The notes beneath the pieces are model-generated. The model ran no database searches and was not told the origin of the DNA. It saw only the letters and a program-made list of their open reading frames with translations. From Crotophaga sulcirostris (Eukaryota; Chordata; Aves; Cuculiformes; Crotophagidae), in NCBI GenBank assembly GCA_013397455.1, contig VYZB01000294.1:1-64000 (forward strand): a stretch of DNA of 64,000 bases, read 5' to 3'. A program made the position numbers and the translations under genes. Of the stretch, positions 1-13,762 are shown piece by piece (the first letter of the stretch is position 1; the number at the start of each line of letters is the position of its first letter).

Positions 1-145
1 ACCCATCTGGATCAAGCAGGCCAGGTGCCGTAAAGGTTTCTCCATGATCATAAAACCCAAAGTTCCTTTTCCGGCACCAGCCCCTAAGCCATTTGTTAAG
101 AGTGTGGGTTCTTTTATTCCTCTCAGCGCAATTAAAAGAAAGTCC
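1..145 (-). pseudogene. CR1-type LINE ORF1 fragment, esterase-like C-terminal part (partial, decayed)
   Basis: Read on the minus strand, 145 down to 2 is an open frame of 48 codons that runs off the left edge; a TAA at 148-146 closes it upstream. The peptide contains the blocks LNKWLRGWC, FGFYDHG and APGLLDPDG in that order. This series matches what I know of the SGNH/esterase-like end of ORF1 in CR1 LINEs of birds, where the block after PDG continues into the catalytic D-x-x-H region; that part lies outside the window. The in-frame stop and the lack of recognisable family sequence further right mean this is a dead fragment, not an active element. SGNH-type esterase activity is known for some LINE ORF1 proteins; nothing here shows that this copy is expressed. 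The plus-strand open frame over the same bases is a shadow. The assignment rests on motif memory, not on a search. Confidence 0.6.
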
Positions 146-1604
146 TTACTGATTCTTTTTGCATCAATCGCTTGTCAAACTGGACATACAGAAGTTCCAC
201 TCATGGTGATTTTCTGTCTTGCAAAAATGAGAATGGTTACCTGAAGGGAAAACAACCTAACACTCTCACTTTGCTTCTGGAACTCTCAATTCTGAGTGTA
301 GGAAGTACAAATGCTCCAACTCTGAACAGAAGTATGTTGAATTTCTTCTAAGAATTACTTAATGATAAACTGTGCTAGGAAACTAGTTGCAGCATGTTGT
401 TCATGCGGTGCTGGAATTTCAATAATGTTATCTCAGAGACTTGCAGTTGCACTTGATACTGATAAATAAACCAGTTCGGGCACACTATCTGCTACAAATT
501 CTTGATCTTGACATGATGCTTGCTGTTTTACAGCTTTGAACCCAATTTTCTTTTTCTAGTTGGCAAATGACTCATGAAAGTTTAGGACAGTTTCTGAAGA
601 AGAGGTTTGCAGCAGAAGAGACTTCTGCAAAATCTATTTGAGCACAGAGAATTCAGTTATTAACCATGGGGGAAAAGGTATTGTGGGAAAAAATAATCAT
701 TGTGGTGGTATTGCTATGTCAGCCTAATCATGCAGACTTTGTTGCTGTCCACTGTTTCCAACTTCAGATTTTTCAGCGGTTTTAGGATGTGGCCAAACTG
801 CAATTAAAATTAAACAAAATGCCCCGTTGTAAGTGATCTGTATGAAGAGAATTTTGCAGTCATGATACAAGCATAAGAGATCTGCTTGAATAAGGACAGC
901 CAGGTTGCATGCAGCTTGCAAACAGAGAAAGCTACAGGAAGAATCAGTGTGAAGTTTGTTTCCATTACTACTTCAAATTTATTTTTTTATGGGTGTAATC
1001 TTTCAGGTTAAATCATCACATTTTCTTTTCAAAATTGAAGGATATGTGTATTTTTGAAAGCCGATCCATATGCTGGTATCCTTGCAACAAATGTTTGGAT
1101 GATATTTATTTTTTTGGGCAGAGAGGCAGGAATCGCAAGAGAAGGGTCCTATGCATTTAGGGGCGGAAACAAATTCTTGGATTTAGGGAAGAACATAACT
1201 CACCTGTGGAGGTAAAAAGTCCCCTTCTTCCAAAAGGTTATTCTTGGAGAGGAGGAAGAAACAGCTTTTATTTCACAAGTTATCCTGACTATCACTTTTG
1301 GACTCGGTATGAAAAACCATACGAATTGTGTTTTCACGGAAGGGAGCCTGCTAACTATTGGAGGAAAAAGTAGTGAAAATAGAGAAGTTTATGGAAAGTG
1401 AATTAGCATCTCCTCATGGAAATCATCTGGGAAATAGAACCATGTGTCTTAGAACATGGGTCTTCAGGTGCAGCATGGCTCGCTGACACTACAGCAAGCA
1501 TGAATCTATGGTGACTAAAGCAGGTGTGGACAGATTTTCCTAATGAGTTACAAAAGCTGCAGCAATAGATCCCTTGCTGGATTAACTGCTTGACTTTTTG
1601 CAAG
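146..1604. other. Non-coding stretch, no gene seen
   Basis: AT-rich sequence with frequent stops in all frames. If the LINE fragment at the left edge had kept its upstream ORF1 part it would lie here on the minus strand, but I could not follow it beyond the stop at 146-148. No RNA gene, satellite or promoter was recognised. Confidence 0.5.
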
Positions 1605-1713
1605 TTCACAGAATTATTTAGGTCGGTAAGGACCTTTAAGATCATTAATTCCAACCATAAACTGGACACAGCCAAGTCCACTGCTAAACCATGTCCCTAA
1701 GTGCCTCATCTAC
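1605..1713 (-). mobile_element. CR1 LINE 3' tail, 5'-truncated
   Basis: Read on the minus strand this has the order expected of a CR1 3' end: a segment about chopped-down flanking text with AAACCATGTCCC in the plus reading, then the GGTTGGAATTAATGATCTTAAAGGTCC block, then a decayed terminal AATTCTGTGA. It is short, with no coding part. The GGTTGGA...GATCTT...GGTC core is intact enough to be diagnostic; the 3' terminal repeats are reduced to one degraded unit, so this is an old copy. The boundary on the 5' side of the element (near 1713) is approximate. Confidence 0.8.
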
Positions 1714-4700
1714 CACTGAGCACAGAACTGTGCTCTTCTCTCTGGTCAAATAGCAGTTATTGGTGTATAGGAACTGAGCCCTAATGTATGCCATTATACT
1801 GTACAAAACCAGAGCTGGTGGGATGGGCATGAAACAGTTGCACAAATGTGAATGTGACTGAGTTTCCTGGAAGAAAGTAGTTTTCAGTTGTAGTATGAAC
1901 ATAAGCTGTTTAGAGACAAGCCCTATAATGCAGTGACGAATGCCCTAGCTAAAATACCATGACAAGCTGATCAGTGTAAGAAAATTTGAAATTTCCACCC
2001 TATATTTTGGGTCTTTCTGCTGTCTTTCCATCTATGATCCTTACAAGATCCATTGATGAACAGATTTATCTATATAGTATCGCCTTTTCCTGGGCTTCAG
2101 AAAACCCATTCCACCTGGCTGAAGCCCCATCTTCAGTGTAAGAGACTTTGTAGGAAGCATGATCTGTAAAGCTCCTCTGCCTGGAGAGATTTTGATCACT
2201 GACTCCAGGACTAGATGGTAAAGGGTGCTAAGGATTATGCAATCAATTGACTGTTACATATATAAGCAGAGATGTGATGCTTGGCTTGAATGCAAAGCTG
2301 GTGTAAATCGTACAAGCCTTACTACAATAGCATGCTTTTGCAGATATCTTTCTTTGCTACTCATATGTCCTTTACTCATAAAGTGGCTAATCTCAAATCT
2401 TTCCCAATACCTCTGTGATTAAAACAAATCCTGCTTATTTTCTTATTATTTTTAGGAAAATACAGAAAACACAGACTTCCTTCAGAAGTAGTGAGGTTGC
2501 TTGTGAAGGAGTTTAGTGGGTGGAAAATTACTTAAAAAGAGTTCAGTACCTTACATAGTTGCCTGGGATATAATTTAGTGTTTTCTAGTTTGTGAATATT
2601 TGTTTTACTGTTCATCTCCCTCTTTTTATTGCTTTTCTAATTGGTGTTCTCTATAGACATGGAGTAATATTTGGTGAACAAATAGTTCAGGAGAGGAAGA
2701 TTATGATTCAGAATGTGAGCTATGTATGAGTTACAGTTCTCATTTATTTTTCAAAACTATTTAGCAAGTGATCTGGGAGAATCATCTTTATGATGTAGGT
2801 TGTTCAAGAAATCTTCAGTGTCATCTCAAGCTGACTTATTTGCAGGTTCCAAGCTCTTGAGGCTATGAAATACATGGCTCTGCATCCTGTGGTTATCATA
2901 TTCATATCCTGATTTTCTGAGTGTAATTCAGTGATCAAACTCCTGGGTTTTAGGTGAAGGTTTTAATTCAGTTTTGGCTAATATATAAAAATATTTATAT
3001 GAGAGGTTCCTTTCCTACCACCATGGCTTGGAGTAAACTCATTTACTAAAACTATTGTGGAAAGTGATTTTATAGAAACCATTTTATCTTTTCCCCAAGC
3101 TTTCAATATCTTTTTCCTTTCCCACTGGAGCCTAAGGTCTACAGAATAACCATGTAGCTTCATTACATACACAGCAACTAGAAAGGGCTACGTTCCTGGA
3201 CTGTGCAGTAGCAAGGTTGCCAGAATACTCAGTAAACACCTTTCCTCAGCAGATCCTACTGTTACTGGCAGATGGCTTTGCAACTTAGAAATACAGCTTA
3301 CATGCTCTTTTTCACCTGTTTTCCATTTTAGGATCACTTGGGTTCTCGCAGTTTCAGTGAAATGGAGGTAGGTCGTGAAACTGTTTCCATTGAAGGACTG
3401 TGAAGAAAAAGAGGAAGGGTGAAATGCTTTTTTTATCATTAGGAGGGAAAATTTTGAAAGACTCATTTCAGAATACTTTTCAAATGTGGAATCTATACTT
3501 TGTGGTGTTTAGGCAGTAGAGGAAAAAACAAATGTGTTTTAAGTTAAACTTTTTTTGTCCTAGAGTTTATTTGAACGGATTTTTTTCGTTCCCAGTTAGA
3601 ATGAAACTAAACTTCAAGATCTTCAGCTACATACATATATTTACTTGGCAACAGTTGTTCTGAGCACTTACTGTACTTTTCTGATGAGTAGATGTAGTTT
3701 AAAATTTGGCAAATATTGTTGAGGTGATGCAGCTGACCTCTGTGCAAGGATTCGGAATGTGGGGGCTTAATATTTTTAGCGGTCACATTGATTAAGTTCT
3801 GTATGGAGCAAGGAGCTGAATACTCTTCTCTCCCTCTTTTATCTGAAATGACAGCCTTCCTCTTTTCCTTACCTCCTCACTCCCAGTGCTTTGGGTGGTA
3901 AAATGAAGGACTGGATTCATAAGAGTTGTGTTGCAGCTGTGCAGGGAAGATTTGGATTGTTTGCCTGAATTGTGGGGATCTAGGTGTGACTCCTCCTCTG
4001 CCAGACTGGTGCAGGTTGTTACCCTCTGTTTCTTCAAGAGTGAATGTGCTAGCTACCAGGTTGCTCTTAATGTCTGCTCTTTGATGTTCTCTTCCACTTC
4101 CATGGGAGACCATCTGCTGAAACAAAGCCTGTGACAGTGATATGTCACCCTCAGATGATTACCCAAAGCAAGAGTTAGAAAGTCTCTTGACTAATTTTTA
4201 CTGTGTCTCAGCTTTATAAAATGCATCGACTTCATAAGATGGACTGCAAATATTCATAGCCATGTGGAAGAAAGAAAGTAAATGTTAAGAACCCCAGGTT
4301 TAAATAAGCAAAAGGAAAGGAGGGAGCAACAACTGTTGTTTTAATCTAGCCTTTCATTCCTCCAAAACGTGAAAATATTTGAGTTCAGAAACAAGTTGGT
4401 CACATGTTTTTTGAACAGCCTGAGTTATTTTTGCCATGCTGGGGAAAATAAATACTCTCTGAAAAAATAACTGAATAATTACCCAACTGTATTCATTATT
4501 ACCAAGTGTGTTGGCTGCTTTCCCTGTTGTTGTACCCCTTTTTCTTTTTCTCTTCTGACTTCCTTACCTAATGCCAAGGAGGAACATATTTTTCCTGGAA
4601 GAAACCCTAGGAATCATAGAAAGAGAGGAAATATCCTGATTTGAGCCAGAACCCCCAAGGACTTTGCATCAGTAAAACCACACTTAGTCTTGTCAGTAGC

Positions 4701-6416
4701 AAGCTTAACCTGCTTCTCCTGCCTTTAGAAACCACAGTCAACCTTACACGTATAACTTCCCTGATCCAATACACCATGTACTAAAAAAGAAACATGCCAA
4801 GGTGAGCCAATATAAGCTGTAATTGCACAAGTCTTTCACAGTGGAGAACTTGACTTGTTGCTAAGACAAGATGCTGAATTGTCTTTTCTAAATTTCATTG
4901 ATATGGTGACATAGTGTAATGGAGTGAACTAGAAACATTTAAATTCTACTGGTTTCAGTTGGAACTGTAAACCGTAGGAAGATTTCAGAAGCACATAGTC
5001 TGGTCAGCTGCAAGACCCAGTTAAGATTCCTCACTCTTTTTGGTAACATCTCTGCAAGATGCTGTGGAGCCTCTTCTCCAAATGAAAATTAAGACCATAA
5101 AATGGTTTTAAGGACTATGTTTTATGCAAGTTTTATATCTATACATTAATAAAAAGTGGACACACAGGAAAACAACATCATGGTTATGAGTGGCAGAGCT
5201 CATTTTAATAACATTGATCTATAAAAAATTTAAAACAACTAAAAAAACAAACCTGAAAACTACACAACACAGAGCTCTGTTTCTTCTATATTTGGTCACA
5301 AGCATCTAACACAAGGTCAAAGAGCAATGTTCTCTACATTCCTGATGCTCTTCTGGGCATTGCAGTGGCAAGAAAGCAGAAAATAGGATCCAGAATATAT
5401 GCTTGAACAGACAAACCACGCAGAGTGATTTAAAAGCCATGTTGGAAATCCATTTGCTTAAATGTACAAACATTAATGCAGTTTTATAGGATCTGGGCAT
5501 CCATGACTTGCTTATAGATGTCAGAGTTAAAATCCTAAAGTCATTGAGCTAACAAAACACAATGTACTTAGGCAACCTCCAGGAAAAATCAGGCAATTTA
5601 TAGGTTTAATAACTATCTTATGTTAATAATATGAACCCTAAGGTGTAAAAATACTATCTGGTGTTCAGATGAACAAAGAAGAAATATATCACCCTGAACA
5701 CAAACCACCTTTTTACATGCTTCCCTTTGATTACTAACGACAAATGAACTAACAATATCTAATTTGACTGTCCAGTTATTTGGTTTTGGGTACATAGTAA
5801 AATATTCCAAGGCAAGGAAAGACAGCGTGAATACAAGTCAGGATTTATGGGATTATTTCTAATTTTTGCTACTAGCAATGTATAGCCTCTTGCGATATCA
5901 GTTAAAAAACCCCAAACCATCAATTGAACAAACTAACGCGAAAAAAAGCCTATTTAAAATTTTGTTTCTGACTTGAAGCCCCTGACCTGTAGCTCATTTA
6001 TGGCAGGCAGAGCATCCAGGAAAGTACCATTACTTTTCCAGTTCTTATATTTTGCTATTAATTTATTATTGATTACTGTCACAGATGGGACAATACACAA
6101 GATGGATCTTTGATCAGATCTTATATAGCAGTCTTCAATTTTTATTCTCTTTGTTCCATATTTTTTATACTTAAGGAGTTACCATTTAGGTCTTCAAAAT
6201 CCCCATTCATTTGCCGCCTGACAGCAGAACTGCTTGAGAACTCCTGGTAAGTTCATTTTTGCCAGTTTGTACTTGCACAGCCACCCAAATCTAATAGCCC
6301 AGTGCTCTCAAGGCCTCAACTAGTATGATTCCCAAAGTAGACATTCTCTCTTCCCACTCATCTCACCCTACCTTAAGTATGTGCCAACTGAATCTAGCCA
6401 AAAAGTGCTCCCCATA
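1714..6416. other. Non-coding stretch, no gene seen
   Basis: Unique-looking, AT-rich DNA. The longest open frames are about 60-90 codons, overlap each other on both strands (for example around 3.8-4.1 kb) and have no recognisable domain, so they are treated as chance. No CR1 core or simple repeat of note was seen. Confidence 0.45.
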
Positions 6417-6424
6417 GCTTAAAG
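6417..6424. repeat. Target-site duplication, left of hAT copy 1
   Basis: GCTTAAAG directly before the left terminal inverted repeat; its partner ACTTAAAG follows the right one at 6600-6607. The single difference is a transition, consistent with decay since insertion. Confidence 0.8.
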
Positions 6425-6599
6425 CAGGGGTGTCAAACTCATGGCTCCCACCATTCTCCTGCAGCGTACGACGCATCATACACTGCTCACATGCCCAGCG
6501 CTGGCAGGAGCAGAGGGACAAGGAGCTTGGCACTGCCAACGGATACAAACAAGGTGGAGGGCTGGATTCGCCCCATGGGCTTTGAGTTTGACACACCTG
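6425..6599 (-). mobile_element. Short non-autonomous hAT-type DNA transposon (MITE), copy 1
   Basis: A 175-bp element bounded by 17-bp terminal inverted repeats: CAGGGGTGTCAAACTCA at the left and TGAGTTTGACACACCTG at the right, which match at 16 of 17 positions when one is reverse-complemented. It is flanked by 8-bp direct repeats GCTTAAAG (6417-6424) and ACTTAAAG (6600-6607), 7 of 8 identical. CAGGGGTG-type ends and 8-bp target duplications are hallmarks of the hAT superfamily. The interior has no transposase, so it must have been moved by an enzyme supplied elsewhere. Copy 2 at 18953-19141 carries the same interior in the opposite orientation (including CACCTTGTTT, GCCAAGCTCCTTGTCCCT and CCTGCCAGCGCTGG). 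The strand given is relative to copy 2. Confidence 0.85.
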
Positions 6600-6607
6600 A
6601 CTTAAAG
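6600..6607. repeat. Target-site duplication, right of hAT copy 1
   Basis: ACTTAAAG directly after the right terminal inverted repeat, matching GCTTAAAG at 6417-6424 at 7 of 8 bases. Confidence 0.8.
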
Positions 6608-9600
6608 GTAAAGTAGACTCAAGTATAATGATATAAGGAAAAACAGGGACTTGAAGAGATTCTCAGAGCCTACATCAAAATATGTTGAGATGGTGATGTT
6701 CTGGCTCATACTTGTGGTATATGGCTCTTCAGTGTTGCCAAGGGGAGCTATGCCTATTTTCAGCTTTACTTCTGCTCATTTCTTTGGCTAGCCGTTAAGC
6801 ATTGTAAAATGACAATTGTAAAGTCAAACCAGGGTGCCTAGCTGGTTAGAGACAGAAGTAGAGTGGAGTCCCTTTCAAGTAAATTGTTATAGTGTCCCAC
6901 TTCATGGATCTTCCAAAGGGAGACTAAAGAAACTGGATACCAAGCAGTGCCTTGGGCCACGGATCCTGTGCTATGCATCCTGGCAGGACCATGTATAAAC
7001 TAAAATGGTGCTCGGAATGTGGACATCTACACAATCTATGCTTTGTAGGAGGATTCATCTTGAACTAGCTCTAGTGTGGAATGAGTGATCATTATTTGTG
7101 GATTGTGCTAGCTGCATTCTTAGAGTGCGTGTTCCAGCTTGGTTTCGTCTTCCTTGAATCAATTTCATGCACTGTAGACTAGTTCTAGTCAGGTCTTACA
7201 AAATGAATATTAGTTAGTAACTGAAGCATGTTAAGCACATACTTGAAGCATCTCTCTCACTTTCCACCAGAAGGACTCAGGTTGCATGCCCTGAGACAGC
7301 CTTACAAAATAAACCAAGGTGCAGTTAAGTAGGGAAGACTGAATCATTCACCTCAAAACCCCACTCCTGATCCTGAAACACTATAAAACACTCTTTCTTG
7401 GTTCAGCAGAAAAGGATCAAATATGTTCAGCTTCTCCTTCCAGTGCAGTAGTGGGGAAATAGTATCTTGTAGACTCTTCTTGCAAAGGAAAAAAACTTGT
7501 GGCATCTGTTGCACTAGTACCACTCCAGAAACATGGATAGTAATAAGAATGCAAAAGACATGCAAGAGTGAGTATAGAAAAGCAAGACAGAAATTGTATC
7601 AGAAGGTAGCTGGAGTCGTGATGTCTATGTTTCTATGTGGTGTCTTAAAATTAGCCAAGGGACAGGCACAGCATGGGCACTGGGGAGTAAAATGCTTCAT
7701 GCTGCCCCAACAGTATTGTGAGGAGGACTGTAGCTAACATGAACCTAATGTTGAAGGCTGGCCAGTCCTTAATCTTCCAGGTAGAACTGCTGACGAGACT
7801 GTTATTTGTGCCAACTGAAGTGGTGAATTTTAATTATGTAGAAATGTCCAAAGGTGACTACAATTGATCACTTAGCTTAATTTCATACCAGTTTATCAGA
7901 GCCAACAGATGACCATAAAGATGACTATAACATCTCTATTACGTTAGTTTTTGTCACCTGCAAGAAGATATGAAAAATGTAGAAATGTTGTACCCCCAAA
8001 TCTTTTTCTATCCCCCAGGCTATATCATCTTCCTTCAGTGTTTGGTTAACTGAATGCAACTCTTCCTTACTTACCTTCTCTGAAGTAGTTCCTTTGGAAA
8101 AAATGAAACAAAAAAGCCCCAACATGGAAGTTCCCAATGGTACCTATTTGCAAACACGTATTGGCTGAAAGCCTGGCTTTACCAGTTTGTTTTAAGTTCA
8201 GATCTCCTCACCCCCTTGACTGAACTAGAAATGAACATGAAGAGGAAAAACGTAATTTGACTGGTAACATCTTCTGGAAGGGTCAGCCCTGTGATGTGTT
8301 GGGGTAGAGTGGGAGGAGGTTCTGATGTTAGTTTAGTGATTAAGTTACAGGAAGGAAGATCACAGAGTAGCTACGTGAATAGAGAAGGAAAATATCTTCA
8401 GGGAGGCCACCCACACCCCACCCAGGTCTTAGCTACATTCTTTCCAAATGTCATTCAGTGTAGCCCCTTTCGCTAAAAATAGTCAGCATAAACCCTCTCA
8501 TTAAACAATGTCAGAAGATGTGGTTAAAACATTCTTTTTAAATTTTATTTTTATAGTATTGTTTTGATTTTTCTTTTCAGCAAGCAGAAAAGATTTTTTT
8601 TTTTGTTTGGTATTTGTGAAAGGAACTCTTGGGTTCCAACAATATACCAGTTGCTGAAATAGCCCTCTTGCATTTATGGGACTGTAGTTAAAAACACCCC
8701 TTGCAACCATTAATTTCACCTATTTTCTTGCTGGAGGTTTGTCACAGGTCATTCCTCTGTGCTAGAAAGGTTGGAGTGGGGGAGAGCAGGGAAAGGAGAT
8801 TGAACTACAGCACAATCAGACAGAGGTAGTTACCCAACCCAGTCCTGCTACCCCATGGAATCTGCAGTTCTAATTCAGGTCTACAGACTTTGTATGAACT
8901 CGAGGATGAGATCTGGGTGGATCCAGCCACAAGTAAAATAACTTTCTGACAAAAGAAGTAGTAAGAGATGGTCAGGAAAATGATACAGGTTTAGGGCAAA
9001 AGAAGAGAATAAGGGAGACTATCACCATTAAGATATTAACATGGTATATGGGTATCCGTTGAATATTGGCATATTTGTACAACGCAGAATGATAATAGGA
9101 GAAGAAACAGATTTAGAATGATGTGCATTTTAGACATGTAGGTTAAAGTTCTGGATCAGAACTGGGGAGAAGGTGTGGAATCAAGTTTTTCTCACCCTCC
9201 TGGGTAGCCAGACCACTTGCTTGCACTTAACTTACAATTTGGGGAATGCAGTATTCTAGACTATGTGACATGTTAGCTGAGAGGAAGCATATATGAATTC
9301 AGCCCTGCAACTGCTAGAGTTTGCATGAGAACCATACTGACTGGGAAAGAAAGGTTCAAAAGCTTCTTGGTGAAAGAAAAAAATCCTCTAGTTGTGCCAG
9401 AACTATCTAGAAGTATGCGAAACGAGAGCTCTTCATGCTATATCAGATTTTCTAATGAAGAAGATAAGAGGGCTACAAAAACAAAGCTTGATGGGAGAAC
9501 ATTATTGTGTAGGAGGGAAGAGCAGTATCTATAGCAAGGGAATGATGCAAAGGATGTTGGGTAAGTGTGGATCTTTGCAATTAGTTAGGCTTTGTTGTGT

Positions 9601-12600
9601 GCACCTTCAAACTGTTCAACTGGAAGGAGTCATGAAAGCAAGGTATGACTCAAGGATGGAACTAATGCCTATTTCCACACACAAATGGAGAAGATAGCTT
9701 TTTCTTACCAGTGGGAGTAGTGGAATACAAGCATGGAGGTAAAATTGTGTCTGACTCTTGGCAAAGAAGTCATACTTCCGCTTGACAGATTCTGTCACGT
9801 TTCCTTTGTGACAGTAAAAATAATGTATGACCTATGCACAGGGTTTTTTTTGTGTCAAAAAGTGCTCCTGCATGACACATACAGGACTTTACAGTAAGTA
9901 CGAGGACTTTAAAGTAAACCTGTTATCATACCTTTTGACTATAAAAGTCCAACTCTTTCCAGTTATATAACTGTCTTGCAAAATGAAATTCAGGATTTTG
10001 CTATTGATGTAAAGGCTGTAATACTTAAGTATGTATTTTTCTCTCCTTTAAACCATACAAGTTATTAAAAATGCATGCATCTAGACCACTTTAGTGAGGT
10101 TACATAAATCCTGATTGTCAGTGACAGTAATTATTGGTTTCAGAGGATGATGACTTCAAAATAAACCCTTATTTTTCCAAACATCAGAACTTGAAATATG
10201 CGCATCTTTCCTTGCCAAATATCAAGTACGTTATAATCCTGATTCACTTTCCCCCATACAGTCTTTGCCTTTTTGTGTTTCACGTTAGTGAAAATAGGTA
10301 AGTCAGAATTTTCTAATCACTGTGTGTTACTAGAATTTGTGTCTGAAATTCTAATAGCGAGAAAAACATGCATCTGTATAAAAGCAGATCCTAGCTGCAT
10401 TTCTTAGTCTAGATAGAAGTCTTCCCATTGCTATTCTCCTGGTCAACCCTTTATATAAGTTCATACCTCTGCTTCAGACAAAAGAAAACGAATACCACCC
10501 CACACTTCTTCCCCCCACAGCCACTGAAACGATGAAAGATTTGGAGATCTGGAATACTATTATGGTTTACTGATCTTGCATTTTGAACTCACAGATGCAA
10601 AGGCTGTACACACTACTAGTAGGTTATGATTGGCTACTTCTCTTGCAGCGATGTGTGGTTCCTCATTACTTTAGGTACATTTATCAGATGGGACCTGCTG
10701 GCTTCAGCTGAATGTGTTGTCCCAATTTAAGGTTTTGAGTTACTTGTGTCAGGGTTGCAGTATTTGGAGATTATAATGTCTTTGGGGAGATGGGGGTGGG
10801 TTTTTTCCTGTGGGTGATAAGCAGCAGGGGAATCATGGGCTCAGGCAACAGCTGGAACATATGATGTCACAGTCAACTGGACGGGGCTGCTGAGGAGGGA
10901 ATGTAAGTAAACAAATGGACAGATTTAACTGAGTAAGGAAATGTTTAACTTCCAGATGTTTAAACTCTAATCCCTCTGACGAAAAGTCTTATCCTTCCGT
11001 GTTTGGAACGGATGGGTAAGCAACATGCTGCTCCTGCCTGGCTGCTCGCGTGCCACTGCAGCATGCCTGAGGTACAGCCCTCTACTACCACATATGGTGA
11101 GGGAGGAGCAGTGGTTATGCTCTTGTTTCTTTATGAAGGGGTACTAACCACTTTTCTTTACGGATGAGGGGGTTGCCTAGTGGATGTCAGAGCTACGCCT
11201 TTCGTGCTTTGAATTAAAAAGTGTCAATACTAGGTATCGCTGAGATAAAACTGACTGTATCCTTAATGAACCCACAAATCCTTGGGTTTAGTTTATCATT
11301 AAAATCTCTCTCTGCAAGCTAGTTAAGGCCTCTGTAGCAGCAAACAGCCAGCCAGAAACCTCTCCTCTGTCCAGGGAGGAATTCTGCCAGTATGGAAAAT
11401 CCCTACATGTGGTAAAGGACCGCTTCTGCCAAATTTAAAAGTTTTATGCAAAAAGTGTTGGCATGGGAAACACCCCAGAAGTGGTTAGGGTAGATGATGT
11501 CCTCTAATACAGCATGAGTTGTGTAGTGGCACCACAGAACTTTGTTCCTCTAATAGCACTAAACCAGAACTGGAGGCAGACCTGGATATAGGTGCTTCTG
11601 CAACACCTGTCATTCTTGCTGTAGGTATAAGCTTCCTTCTTGATGCCTCCTTTGAGGTCCTCTCCTCCTCCCACCAGCCTCCACCTTCCTGTGGTCCTGC
11701 CCATGGTCTCGTGTCACAGAGAAGGGGTGGCTGCCTGCTGGTCTGATGCTACATTTACTGTCTGCCTGTGTATCCATGTAACTCCTGTAACCTTTCCAAC
11801 TACGACTTGTCTTATGCTTATCTAGTGACAGGCAAATGTTGTCATTGCATCTTTGTCCAAGGATCTCATCCATGTCTATTCTTCAAAATGACCTGAGATG
11901 CTTTCCTTCTTTGTAGCAGAGCCATTCCCTCTACTGCTTGTGCAGGTGTTGTTCCTCTGCCCAGTAGAACATCTTACCCGGTAGGGGAAGGATTATGATT
12001 TCCAATCTGGTATTCTTCTGGATTTTGTCTGGCTTCTGAGGGGATGTAAGGGAATGGCCAAAAAATCTAGATGGGGATTTCCTCTTGTTTTCTCTTCAGT
12101 AGACCCATCCAGCAGCAAGATCATTGGGATTTTAGGTAAGCTCAGAGTCTACATAGGGTTTAAAACTAATTTCATTTTGCATTTTCTTTTCCATATGTGA
12201 CATGTGGTGACTGTTTTCTTTCATTTTTTGAAAGATAATATATTCATAATATATTGCTGTACTCACATTATACGCATGCAATGACTGATTTGTGCTACAT
12301 TTTTACCAGTAATGGGCAGTACTGCCACTTATTTTTTTTCTGGTCTATGGGATTTTGGAAGATCTGCATCATGCACATCAGCAAATGTAGCGCAGAGGCT
12401 CGACATGGGACTTCATGTTAGCTATGAGGAAAAAAGTGAAAGTCTATGCTCTGTACTTTCACATCCACAATATTCAAAAGTTCACACTTCATTACATCTC
12501 AAAACTCTTTCTTTCCCTGCTCCAAGAAAACCAAGTACTGGAGGAAGATTACATACAGACTGTTATTTTAGCAGATAACTTTACCTACCTCCAATTTGAA

Positions 12601-13762
12601 TGAATATATATTTTGCAAAATTTCATGTTAAAATCATACCGGCTTGTATGGAATTACTGAAAAGAACCAAGTTTCTAACTGTTTCTGAATTGCATACATA
12701 GATATAAAGCTAGATATTAAAACTGAAAGCTATTGAAAAGGTCCCAATGAGACAGAAATCATCACCTTTCAGAATAACAGTAGCAGCAGTAAATGGTGAG
12801 ATTTAATTGGACCTAAGATTTTTGGAATCCAAACAAAACCCCAAAGACACCTGTGCTCCAAAATATGTTTTCTTACTACAGAATCTGTGCTTTAGATAAC
12901 TCTGGAAATTTCCTCCACATTATCACTTTATAAATGATGTAGAATTTCCTTCTACTAAAGGCATACCAACTCTTGAGAAAGTAACCAGTCAGTGCCTACA
13001 AATAGTTATTTTCTACTACTACAGCTTCACATTTTATTTCAGTATGAATGCAGTAGAGCAGAAAAGCATAAAGCTGACAGTGTAGGCTACCCTAATTCTA
13101 TTACAATAAAAGGTTTTATACTGAGACAATGTGGTTTGAAGACTCAAGGACTCACTCTTCAACAAAACTAGTAATAACCAGAGATAGCAAGATTTGAAGA
13201 AAGGGTTGACTACTCCAAGTTGTTTTGAGTAAATTTATAATACATCTTTGTGAACAAAGCAGTGATATTGCATGTGTCTTATCAGCAGGACATTTTCCCG
13301 AAAACTGTGCAGCCATCCACAAGATAGGTGTCACATAAAGTCCTTTCTTCATTTTACATAACTGCAGAAAGCTGCAGTGATCGTCACCTGTCATGAATTA
13401 ACCTTGTTGATTAGCATGTAAAAGAGGCATGTGAACTGGAGCCCAGCTTTGTGTCAGGTTGAGGAATTCAGTGTGCCATATACCCCCAGAATTGTGATCC
13501 TTGTGGGACTGGGCTCCAACCAGTCAAACATCCTATCAATCAGGAGGACCCCTGCATGGTATGGCATTAACTTTTACAATTCAGACTAATGTGGGATTCC
13601 GTTATACTCAATCCATCAGTCAAATCTGTCTGCACAGTTCCTCCACAGGGGCTACACCAACCTTTATAATGCTAGTCATTGACAAGGTGACTTGTGATCA
13701 ATCAATCAGTCTCCTATCAGGCTGCACAATGGCTGCAGGATAACACAAGATAGTCTGCCCTA
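6608..13762. other. Non-coding stretch, no gene seen
   Basis: AT-rich DNA with scattered richer patches (about 10.85-11.1 kb and 11.5-11.85 kb). In the second patch several short frames are open at once on both strands, which marks composition and not coding. No LINE core, tRNA box or exon with convincing splice sites was recognised. An open frame of 101 codons at 9392-9697 shows no known motif. Confidence 0.45.

Noticed and set aside
13437..13518. Perfect 10-bp inverted pair TGGAGCCCAG / CTGGGCTCCA, considered as ends of an LTR or MITE
   Set aside because: Too short, no flanking duplication and no second copy in the window; expected by chance.
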